DNA of 64,000 nucleotides from CAZSDU01 sp963662525 (GTDB lineage Bacteria > Bacteroidota > Bacteroidia > Bacteroidales > FEN-979): assembly GCA_963662525.1 (NCBI GenBank), contig OY759717.1, positions 2,542,001 to 2,606,000 on the forward strand, given 5' to 3'. A program made the translations under genes and the position numbers. Under the pieces are notes generated by a model. It made no database searches and had not been told where the DNA came from. It saw only the letters and a program-made list of their open reading frames with translations. This document shows positions 33,901 through 39,968 of the stretch, one piece after another (positions within the stretch are counted from its first letter, which is position 1; each line of letters begins with the position of its first letter).

Positions 33901-34516
33901 TTACGGCGGATTGGATCATGTGATCGCTTCCGGGGAGGATATCAACATTCTTGTACTCGATACCGAGGTTTATTCAAATACCGGGGGACAGTCATCAAAA
34001 TCCACACCAATAGGCGCGGTGGCCAAGTTTGCCGCATCCGGTAAGAAAGTCAGGAAAAAAGATCTGGGCGCCATGGCCATGACCTATGGTTATGTGTATG
34101 TGTCCCAGGTTTCCATGGGCGCTAATAACAGCCAGTTGTTCAGGGCAGTGAAGGAAGCCGAATCCTATAACGGACCTTCCCTGATCATTGCTTATGCTCC
34201 CTGTATCAATCATGGATTGCGCAATGGCATGGGAAAGGTGGAAGATGAAATGGATCGCGCCGTGGCTTCAGGTTACTGGCAGCTTTACCGCTACAATCCA
34301 CTAAAGGGAGAGGCCGGTGAAAATCCGTTCACCCTGGATTCGAAAGAACCGGAATGGGTAAAATTCCAGGAATTCCTCAACAGTGAAGTGCGGTACACTT
34401 CCCTGAAAAAGATGTTCCCCGAAGAGGCCGAAGAGCTCTTCAAAGCCGCCGAATCCAATGCTAAATGGCGTTACGACAACTATAAGCGTATTTCCGAAAT
34501 GAATTATGGGAAATAA
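30983..34516 (+). CDS. nifJ: Pyruvate:ferredoxin (flavodoxin) oxidoreductase
   Basis: 1177 residues, the full single-chain enzyme. The N-terminal domain has CDGNQAAAHMAYMFSEVAA and YPITPSSNMAE; two 4Fe-4S motifs lie at CIQCNQCAYVCPH (about 689) and CTGCGNCLDVCPA (about 746), a third set begins at CAGCGETPY (about 813). The TPP-binding part includes GDGWAYDIGYGGLDH and NTGGQSSKSTP. It oxidises pyruvate to acetyl-CoA and CO2 and reduces ferredoxin, indicating an anaerobic metabolism. Single gene with own promoter; no repeat inserted. Confidence 0.97.
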   Translation: MNKTKKFLSCDGNQAAAHMAYMFSEVAAIYPITPSSNMAENVDEWAAHGRKNIFGDEVKVVEMQSEAGAAGALHGSLQAGALTTTFTASQGLLLMIPNMYKLAGELLPAVFHVSARTVAAHALSIFGDHGDVYATRQTGFAMLASGSVQEVMDLAGIAHLSAIKTRIPFLHFFDGFRTSHEIQKIEYFDNEDMAKLIDYKALQEFRDRALNPEHPVTRGTAQNPDIFFQAKEAVNKFYEPVPDVVDAYMQEITKMTGRVYHPFMYYGHPEAENIVVAMGSITDTTKEVIDYLMAKGEKVGLISVHLYRPFSAKYFFDVLPKSVKRICVLDRTKEPGANGDPLYLDIRDMFYDKENRPMIIAGRYGLSSKDTTPSQIITVYNNLKAKEPKNHFTVGIVDDVTFHSLPLIPEMDIAPKGTYSAKFFGIGSDGTVGANKNSIKIIGDNTDKYAQAYFAYDSKKSGGVTVSHLRFGDSPIRSPYLVITPDFVACHVPAYLEKYDMLKGLKDGGTFLLNSIWDAEETKRRLPDHMKKYLAEHKINFYIIDATKIAEEIGLGNRTNSIMQSAFFKVANVIPYENTVKEMKKAIYKTYGRKGEDIVTMNYAAIDRGGELIQVEVPAEWAKLGLKPAADESKIAFVRQIFDPVSALNGDDIPVSAFVGREDGTFPHGMTQLEKRGIAVNVPEWIPANCIQCNQCAYVCPHAAIRPFLLNESEKADAPSEMATLKAVGKELTGMEFRIQVSTLDCTGCGNCLDVCPAKTKALEFRDLGSQLKEMKNWDYLTTRVSYKTDVIDRFKTFKNSQFAQPLFEFSGACAGCGETPYVKLLTQLFGERMMIANATGCSSIYGGTAPFTPYRANAAGQGPAWANSLFEDNAEYGYGMAVAITKLRKRMAEKMRAAIKENMMSATALEAMKVWIEGMYQADASKTATAALIPLLQKEKHPLAVDLLNLRQYLIKKSIWIIGGDGWAYDIGYGGLDHVIASGEDINILVLDTEVYSNTGGQSSKSTPIGAVAKFAASGKKVRKKDLGAMAMTYGYVYVSQVSMGANNSQLFRAVKEAESYNGPSLIIAYAPCINHGLRNGMGKVEDEMDRAVASGYWQLYRYNPLKGEAGENPFTLDSKEPEWVKFQEFLNSEVRYTSLKKMFPEEAEELFKAAESNAKWRYDNYKRISEMNYGK

Positions 34517-34784
34517 CGATAGGCGATAGGCGATAGGCGATATGCGATAAGCGCCTGCCTGCCTTTTTAGTTTTTGCTGATTAGGCAAAAAAAGGTATAA
34601 CCTATAAATCAATGGAAATATGCAAGCTGGCAGATGGATTATCTGCAATGATTTGAAAGATAAACTTAACAAATTAAGCCGGATGCTTTATCTGTTTATT
34701 CTTACTGCAAAAAAACAACACAAGCAATATATCCATTAATTTCAAAAAATTTATCGCCTATCGCCTATCGCCTATCGCCTATCG
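34517..34784. repeat. Inverted GCGATAG ... CTATCGC pair after nifJ
   Basis: Five GCGATAG/GATATGC units at 34517-34553 and five CTATCGC units at 34751-34784 in inverted orientation, about 200 bp apart. The interior (34554-34750) holds no gene that I can recognise. Confidence 0.88.
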
Positions 34785-34803
34785 TATAATCAGAGTATTT
34801 CTG

Positions 34804-34811
34804 TATATTTG
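34804..34811 (+). promoter_or_regulatory. -7 promoter box of the DHODH-like gene
   Basis: TATATTTG directly after the CTATCGC tract and 24 bp before the ATG at 34836. It excludes an upstream TTG start that would lie inside the box. Confidence 0.75.
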
Positions 34812-34835
34812 TTGGTCACTTTAAACAAACGTTCT

Positions 34836-35849
34836 ATGGCCAGCTTAACTACAAAATATTTGGGTCTTCAGCTGAAGAACCCCCTGATCGCCGGGGCGAG
34901 CAACCTGGTGAAGGATATAGATAACATCAAAAAGATGGAGGAGGCCGGCGCTGCAGCCATCGTTTACAAGACACTTTTTGAGGAACAGATCGAACTGGAG
35001 CGCTTGCAGCTCAGTGAAGAGTTGAACCAGTACAACGAGCGGCATGCCGAGATGATCAGCCTTTTCCCCGACATTGATCATGCCGGTCCGAGGGAACACC
35101 TGGGTCATCTAAGGAAAGTGGTAAATGCCGTAAGCATCCCGGTGATAGCCAGTCTGAACTGCAATTTTGAAGAAACCTGGGTGGAATATGCGAAACAGCT
35201 TGAGAATACAGGGATCAACGCTTTGGAGCTGAATTTTTATGCTCTTCCCGGCGACTTTAAAAAGGAAGGGAAAGCCATCATTAATGAGCAACTTGATGTG
35301 CTTTCAGAGGTGAAAAAAAATGTGAAGATCCCTATCAGCGTCAAACTCAGTCCGTTTTATACCAATGTACTGATGGTCATACAGCAGATGTATTATGCCG
35401 GCGTTGATGGATTTGTGTTGTTCAACCGTCTTTTCCAGCCCGATATAGATGTGGACAAGGAAGAACATCATTATCCTTATCATTTGAGCCATGATGACGA
35501 TAATCGTCTGCCCTTAAGGTATATCGGATTGCTCCATGAAGAAATCCGGGGTTCGCTCTGTGCCAATTCCGGTATTTATTCAGGAAAGGATATGGCCAAA
35601 ATGATCCTGGCCGGGGCCGATTGCGTTCAGGTGGTCAGCGCCATTTACAAAAACGGTATCGGGCATATTGCCAGGATGCTGACAGAACTGGATGAATGGA
35701 TGGAAGGCAAGAAATACGGCACGATTGATCAGTTCAAAGGCAAACTCTCCCGCAAACATATGAAAGATCCCTTCGCCTATAAACGTGCCCAGTATATCGA
35801 CATCCTAATGAAAAGCGAGGAAATCTTTAAGAAATACCCGATGCGATAG
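34836..35849 (+). CDS. Dihydroorotate dehydrogenase-like flavoprotein
   Basis: 337 residues from ATG at 34836. MASLTTKYLGLQLKNPLI, AGASNLVKDIDNIKKM, IPVIASLNCNFEETWVEYA, INALELNFYALPGDF and VKLSPFYTNVLM fit the FMN-dependent TIM-barrel of PyrD-like proteins, but this branch occurs next to nifJ in Bacteroidota and is not the true pyrimidine enzyme. The reaction and partner are unknown; linkage to pyruvate:ferredoxin oxidoreductase suggests a redox role. Confidence 0.85.
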   Translation: MASLTTKYLGLQLKNPLIAGASNLVKDIDNIKKMEEAGAAAIVYKTLFEEQIELERLQLSEELNQYNERHAEMISLFPDIDHAGPREHLGHLRKVVNAVSIPVIASLNCNFEETWVEYAKQLENTGINALELNFYALPGDFKKEGKAIINEQLDVLSEVKKNVKIPISVKLSPFYTNVLMVIQQMYYAGVDGFVLFNRLFQPDIDVDKEEHHYPYHLSHDDDNRLPLRYIGLLHEEIRGSLCANSGIYSGKDMAKMILAGADCVQVVSAIYKNGIGHIARMLTELDEWMEGKKYGTIDQFKGKLSRKHMKDPFAYKRAQYIDILMKSEEIFKKYPMR

Positions 35850-35877
35850 AACTTTTTTGGAATACCTCCAATAAATC

Positions 35878-35946
35878 AACCACAATAGGCACAGTAGGGC
35901 ACATTAGTTATTTCTTTCTATTGTGAACTATTGTGTCTAATGTGGT
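35878..35946. repeat. Short inverted-repeat element, CACATTAG family
   Basis: Begins AACCACAATAGGCACAGTAG and ends TATTGTGTCTAATGTGGTT (inverted). 69 bp, non-coding, between convergent genes. Confidence 0.88.
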
Positions 35947-35954
35947 TCATATTG

Positions 35955-37715
35955 TCATTCAATAGTAAAGTCAACCAACATTCTGGCCTGCACACCTTTC
36001 ATTTCTCTGATTTCCTTCACGTACTGGTAGAGTTGATAGTCTTCACCCAGGTATTCCTGAAGTCTTGAGGAAGGGCTTGTTCCCATGAGTTCATCGATGA
36101 TTTGCTGGAAGGGATCTTTCTGTTCGGGGAGTGAAAGAAGCCTGTAATCCTCAATTTTAGCCAGTTCCGCCGCTAATTTAACGGCTTGGGTAAGTCCTCC
36201 GAAGTCGTCGATCAAACCTAAACGTTTGGCATCGCTTCCGCTCCATACCCGGCCCTGTCCGATACTGTCAACATGGGTTTTCGTAAGTTTACGGCCTTCG
36301 GCCACTTTGGTGGTGAACACATCATAGATATGATCCACATCGCGCTGTATCATCATGGTCTGGTAAGGCGAAAGGGGCTTCATGACCGGGATGTAGTCGC
36401 TGTTTTTATTGGTTCCGGCTGCATCGAAAGTGATTCCCAGTTTTTTATTGAAGAGTCCCTGAAAGTTAGGAATTACTCCGAATACCCCTATGGAACCTGT
36501 GATACAAGTAGGAGGGGCAAGTATTTTCGTGGCTGCACAGGCAACATAATAACCGCCGCTGGCGGCCACATCTCCGAAGGAAGCCACAACCGGTTTTACC
36601 TGGCGGGCCAGATCGATCTCGCGCCAGATCACGTCGGAAGCCAGGGCGCTGCCTCCGCCGGAATTCACGCGGAATACGATGGCTTTCACTTTGTCATCTT
36701 CCCTGGCTTTGCGGATGGCTTTGGAAATACGCTCTGATCCTATGCTCTGATCATCGCCTTCTCCCCCGGCAATAGAACCCTGGGCATAAATGATGGCAAT
36801 TTTATTTTTCCTGCTTTTCGTTTTGTCCGGATCCAGCACCTTGGTATAGTCTTCCATGCTTATATACTTTGGCTTGGCTTTTTCATCCAGTTTAAGCTGC
36901 TTTTTCAATTCTTTGATCAGCTCATCTTTATAAACCAGTTGATCCACGAGTTTATATTTCAGGGCATCTTCCGGAGTTTCAATTTTCAGGCTGTCGGCCA
37001 GGAGATTCAGCTCCTGCTTGCTGATACCGCGGCTTTCGGCTATGCCACTGAGTATTTTATCCCAAAGGTCGTTCAGGATTTCGGTGATCTGCTGACGGTT
37101 TTCGGCGCTCATTTTATCCAGGAAGAGGGGTTCGGTGGCTGCTTTGAATTTCCCATGCCGGATGATCTGCATTTTAATATCGAGCTTTTCGAGCATTCCT
37201 TTGAGGAAGGTCATTTCCGAGTTTAGTCCCTTGAAAAGCATACCACCCTGGGGATTCAGGAAGATTTTATCGGCAGCGGAAGCCAGGTAATACGATTTCT
37301 GGGTATAGCCTTCGCTGTATGCCCAGATAAATTTTCCTGATTTTTTAAAGTCAAGCAGTCCTTCGCGGATCTCGTCGATGGTAGAAATTCCGGCAGGAAT
37401 ATCGCTGAGGTCAAGGTAGATCCCTTTGATGTTATCATCTTTCTGGGCCTTTTTCAGGTTATCGAGGATATCGTTCAGTCCCGTTGATTTTTCGGGCATG
37501 CTGAAACCGGAGAAGATAGGAAGCTTCGGAGCACGGTCACTGATGTTGGTATTGATCTTCATCTGAAGGAGGGTGTTTTCTTCAATGACTACCTGCTCGC
37601 TGGAGGCAGAGGCCACGATGCCGGCAATGATTCCGATCATGATAAACGACAGGACAAGGATGGTGAGGAATGTTCCCAGCATGCTGGCGAACATGAATTT
37701 AAAGAACTGTTTCAT
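35955..37715 (-). CDS. sppA: Signal peptide peptidase SppA (67-kDa type, protease IV)
   Basis: 586 residues from ATG at 37715, placed just after the TATATTTG promoter box; a longer frame to 37844 is not expected to be translated. An N-terminal membrane anchor (FMFASMLGTFLTILVLSFIM) is followed by two SppA domains. KIAIIYAQGSIAGGEG, FRVNSGGGSALASD and VAASGGYYVACAA (catalytic serine near residue 383) lie in the second. It degrades cleaved signal peptides in the inner membrane as a tetramer. Confidence 0.93.
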   Translation of the reverse strand: MKQFFKFMFASMLGTFLTILVLSFIMIGIIAGIVASASSEQVVIEENTLLQMKINTNISDRAPKLPIFSGFSMPEKSTGLNDILDNLKKAQKDDNIKGIYLDLSDIPAGISTIDEIREGLLDFKKSGKFIWAYSEGYTQKSYYLASAADKIFLNPQGGMLFKGLNSEMTFLKGMLEKLDIKMQIIRHGKFKAATEPLFLDKMSAENRQQITEILNDLWDKILSGIAESRGISKQELNLLADSLKIETPEDALKYKLVDQLVYKDELIKELKKQLKLDEKAKPKYISMEDYTKVLDPDKTKSRKNKIAIIYAQGSIAGGEGDDQSIGSERISKAIRKAREDDKVKAIVFRVNSGGGSALASDVIWREIDLARQVKPVVASFGDVAASGGYYVACAATKILAPPTCITGSIGVFGVIPNFQGLFNKKLGITFDAAGTNKNSDYIPVMKPLSPYQTMMIQRDVDHIYDVFTTKVAEGRKLTKTHVDSIGQGRVWSGSDAKRLGLIDDFGGLTQAVKLAAELAKIEDYRLLSLPEQKDPFQQIIDELMGTSPSSRLQEYLGEDYQLYQYVKEIREMKGVQARMLVDFTIE

Positions 37716-37737
37716 AGGATTTGGTTTTACATCACAA

Positions 37738-37766
37738 CAAATATATGAAAAAGGGCTTTTCAACAA
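37738..37766 (-). promoter_or_regulatory. Promoter of sppA
   Basis: TTG at 37766-37764 and TATATTTG at 37745-37738, 18-bp spacer, on the minus strand, 22 bp before the ATG at 37715. Confidence 0.75.
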
Positions 37767-37877
37767 TTTTCTGTGAATAAGAATTCTGTGAACCGCCGGG
37801 ATTGCTCGATGAAAAAATGTATCATTGCCGTGCCGTGTACCCACCCCAAAGAGGTTGTCTCAAAAGGTGAAAAAGTC

Positions 37878-37980
37878 TAACCACAAAGGTCGCAAAGAAT
37901 TGACAAAGGACTCAGAGGTCAGAATATCAACACCTTAATTATTGTGTACTTGGTGGGTGACTTTGTGTCCATTGTGGTTA
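37878..37980. repeat. Dispersed element with AACCACAAAG ends
   Basis: Starts TAACCACAAAGGTCGCAAAG and ends with inverted TTTGTGTCCATTGTGGTTA. 103 bp, non-coding. It fills much of the spacer between sppA and the glucosaminidase gene; no gene is seen in 37746-38023. Confidence 0.8.
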
Positions 37981-38023
37981 AATAGCTTTTAAGACAGTTT
38001 CTATTTGGTTTGGTCAATGATTT

Positions 38024-38590
38024 ATGATTAATGTTATAAAGTTTTTTTTCCTCTTACTCCCCCTGTTTTACCCCCTGAGTGTCTCCGCACATTCTCCGGG
38101 GCCTTCTATCTTCATTATGGATAAAGGGGTCAAGCCTCCGGCCCACCTCATCGCTTTCATGATGGAAAACAATTGCACCCTCGATACTGCCTATGTCAAA
38201 CGCCTCATCAGGACCTACATTATCGAATGTGAGCGGGAAGGGGTGAATTATGAAGTGGCTTTCTGTCAGATGTGCCTGGAAACAGGTTTCCTGCGTTTCA
38301 GCGGTTCGGTTAGCCGGTTTCAGAATAACTTTGCCGGATTGGGAGCCGTGAGCGCTTATTCTGCCGGCGACTGGTTTGGAAGCATGGAAGAAGGCGTCAG
38401 GGCACATATTCAGCATCTGAAAGCGTATGCCAGTTTTGAACCCCTGAATTCACCGCCGGTGGATAAACGGATCAAACATGTCCGCCGCGGCACCGTCTTC
38501 ACGGTTCACGACCTTACCGGCCGCTGGGCCAGCGACCCCGATTACGGACAAAAGATCACCTTTTTGCTGAAGAAGCTGTACGGCAGATGA
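38024..38590 (+). CDS. Secreted glucosaminidase-domain protein
   Basis: 188 residues with a signal peptide (FFLLLPLFYPLSVSAHS). The mature part matches the FlgJ/Bax-like glucosaminidase domain (PF01832): LIRTYIIECEREGVNYEVAF, QMCLETGFLRFSGSV, NNFAGLGAVS and GVRAHIQHLKAYA. The glutamate in CLETG is the predicted catalytic acid. Likely trims peptidoglycan glycan strands in the periplasm. Its stop overlaps the folK start (ATGA). Confidence 0.87.
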   Translation: MINVIKFFFLLLPLFYPLSVSAHSPGPSIFIMDKGVKPPAHLIAFMMENNCTLDTAYVKRLIRTYIIECEREGVNYEVAFCQMCLETGFLRFSGSVSRFQNNFAGLGAVSAYSAGDWFGSMEEGVRAHIQHLKAYASFEPLNSPPVDKRIKHVRRGTVFTVHDLTGRWASDPDYGQKITFLLKKLYGR

Positions 38591-39135
38591 GCGATTCCCA
38601 GGGAAACATTGTTTTCTTGTTGCTCGGTTCCAACCGGGGTAACAGGATTGAATTGCTCACCAAAGCTAGACAGTCCATTGCTGAAAAGGCCGGAGAAATC
38701 ATTCATTCTTCATCCTTGTACGAAAGCGAACCCTGGGGATTTGAAGATGAGATTTCATTTATCAATCAGGTACTGGAGATCAAAACAAACCTGAGTGCAG
38801 AAAAATTGCTGAAGGTTCTACTGGACATCGAAAGCAGTCTTGGCCGCATCCGATTTGCTGATCCTGCATCCTGTATCCTGCATCAGGAGCAAAGCGACCT
38901 GCATCCTGTGCCTGGATATAACAGCCGCACTATCGATCTAGACATCCTTTTTTACAGCGACAAGATAATTTTCACCGAAAGTCTGAGGGTTCCTCATCCC
39001 AGGCTTCATGAAAGAAGGTTTACATTGGAACCCATGAATGAAATCGCCCCGGATCTGATGCATCCCATCCTGAAAAAAACAGTCGGAGAATTATTAGCCG
39101 GTTGCACCGACTGCTCAAAAGTGACAATTTTCTAA
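38587..39135 (+). CDS. folK: 2-amino-4-hydroxy-6-hydroxymethyldihydropteridine pyrophosphokinase
   Basis: 182 residues. FLLLGSNRGNRIELLTKA, SSLYESEPWGFED, INQVLEIKTNLSAEKLL, IDLDILFYSDKII and VPHPRLHERRFTLEPMNEI are HPPK motifs. It transfers pyrophosphate from ATP to the pterin in folate synthesis. A heptad-coded segment (38862-38905, residues DPASCILHQEQSDLHPVPG) replaces the short loop before YNSRTIDLDILF; it includes GCAAAGCGACC, a form of the hairpin module seen in other tracts. Confidence 0.92.
   Translation: MSDSQGNIVFLLLGSNRGNRIELLTKARQSIAEKAGEIIHSSSLYESEPWGFEDEISFINQVLEIKTNLSAEKLLKVLLDIESSLGRIRFADPASCILHQEQSDLHPVPGYNSRTIDLDILFYSDKIIFTESLRVPHPRLHERRFTLEPMNEIAPDLMHPILKKTVGELLAGCTDCSKVTIF
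38862..38905 (+). repeat. Heptad tract CATCCTG inside folK
   Basis: CATCCTG/TATCCTG units interrupted by the AGCGACC half of the GGTCGCT hairpin, in frame. Confidence 0.85.
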
Positions 39136-39155
39136 ATAGCAGAATGTTTTTTTAG

Positions 39156-39163
39156 TATTTTTG
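39156..39163 (+). promoter_or_regulatory. -7 promoter box of the deoxynucleoside kinase gene
   Basis: TATTTTTG matches TAnnTTTG. The whole transcribed leader down to the TTG start is made of heptads. Confidence 0.65.
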
Positions 39164-39245
39164 ATAGGCGATAGGCGATATGCGATATGCGATATGCGAT
39201 AAGTGAAATATTTTAATTAATTCCTAATTCTTAATTCCTAATTGT
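39163..39245 (+). repeat. Heptad leader of the deoxynucleoside kinase gene
   Basis: GATAGGC/GATATGC units at 39163-39204 and AATTCCT/AATTCTT units at 39217-39245. The last AATTG provides the TTG start codon at 39242; an in-frame TAA in the tract directly precedes it. Confidence 0.9.
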
Positions 39246-39892
39246 ATAATTACATTGTCATCGAGGGTAACATCGGGGCGGGGAAGACTTCGCTGGCAAC
39301 AAGGATTTCGGCAGAGTTAAATGCTTCTCTGGTCCTGGAGCAGTTTGAAGAGAATTCATTCTTGCCGAAGTTTTATGAAGATCCGGCCCGTTATGCTTTT
39401 CCGCTGGAGTTATCGTTTTTAGCCGACCGCTACCAGCAGTTGAAGAATCACTTCAACCAACCCGACTTATTCACATCTTTTACCATTGCCGATTATTTTA
39501 TTTTTAAATCTCTGATTTTTGCCAGTCGCAACCTGGAGCAACTCGAATTCGGATTATACGGAAAGCTGTTTAATATTGTCAGTTCTGTCGTTCCCAAGCC
39601 CGACCTTCTTGTTTACCTTTATCTGAACCTGGATAATCTGAAAAAGAACATCGAGAAACGAGGGCGGGCCTATGAGCAGAATATTCAATTTGATTATCTG
39701 GAGAAGATACAAACGGGTTACCTTGGTTTTCTTCGCCAGCAGTCTGACCTCAGAATTTTGCTGATCGATACCAATAACCTTGATTTTGTTCAAAAGGAGA
39801 AGGATTATCAATGGGTTAAGGGGATGATATTGAAGGAATATCCCGTGGGGATGACCAGAGTGTACCCACCCCAGACCCCTCCCTGCCAGTAG
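39242..39892 (+). CDS. Deoxynucleoside kinase
   Basis: 216 residues. IVIEGNIGAGKTSLATRIS is the P-loop, LEQFEENSFLPKFYEDP and LELSFLADRYQQLK, then FTIADYFIFKSLIFA and KRGRAYEQNIQFDYLEKI are typical of Bacteroidota dNKs, which salvage deoxynucleosides using ATP. The only plausible start is TTG at 39242: the P-loop begins nine residues later, no Met precedes it, and a TAA lies immediately upstream. The start codon is the last part of an AATTCCT heptad tract, so the native start has apparently been replaced. Confidence 0.9.
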   Translation: MYNYIVIEGNIGAGKTSLATRISAELNASLVLEQFEENSFLPKFYEDPARYAFPLELSFLADRYQQLKNHFNQPDLFTSFTIADYFIFKSLIFASRNLEQLEFGLYGKLFNIVSSVVPKPDLLVYLYLNLDNLKKNIEKRGRAYEQNIQFDYLEKIQTGYLGFLRQQSDLRILLIDTNNLDFVQKEKDYQWVKGMILKEYPVGMTRVYPPQTPPCQ

Positions 39893-39916
39893 GGATAAGC
39901 AGGGGGTAAGTACAAC

Positions 39917-39951
39917 AAAAAAACCCGGTGCAATTGCAACCGGGTTTTTTT
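39917..39951. terminator. Bidirectional intrinsic terminator
   Basis: Arms AAAAAAACCCGGT and ACCGGGTTTTTTT (13 bp, perfect) with a 9-nt loop between the convergent kinase and OmpA-TPR genes; the A and T runs serve both directions. Confidence 0.93.
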
Positions 39952-39968
39952 ATCAATCAGTAAACAAA

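Noticed and set aside
35955..37844. sppA start at 37844
   Set aside because: A TATATTTG promoter box lies at 37738-37745, inside the extension, and the membrane anchor begins at the ATG at 37715.
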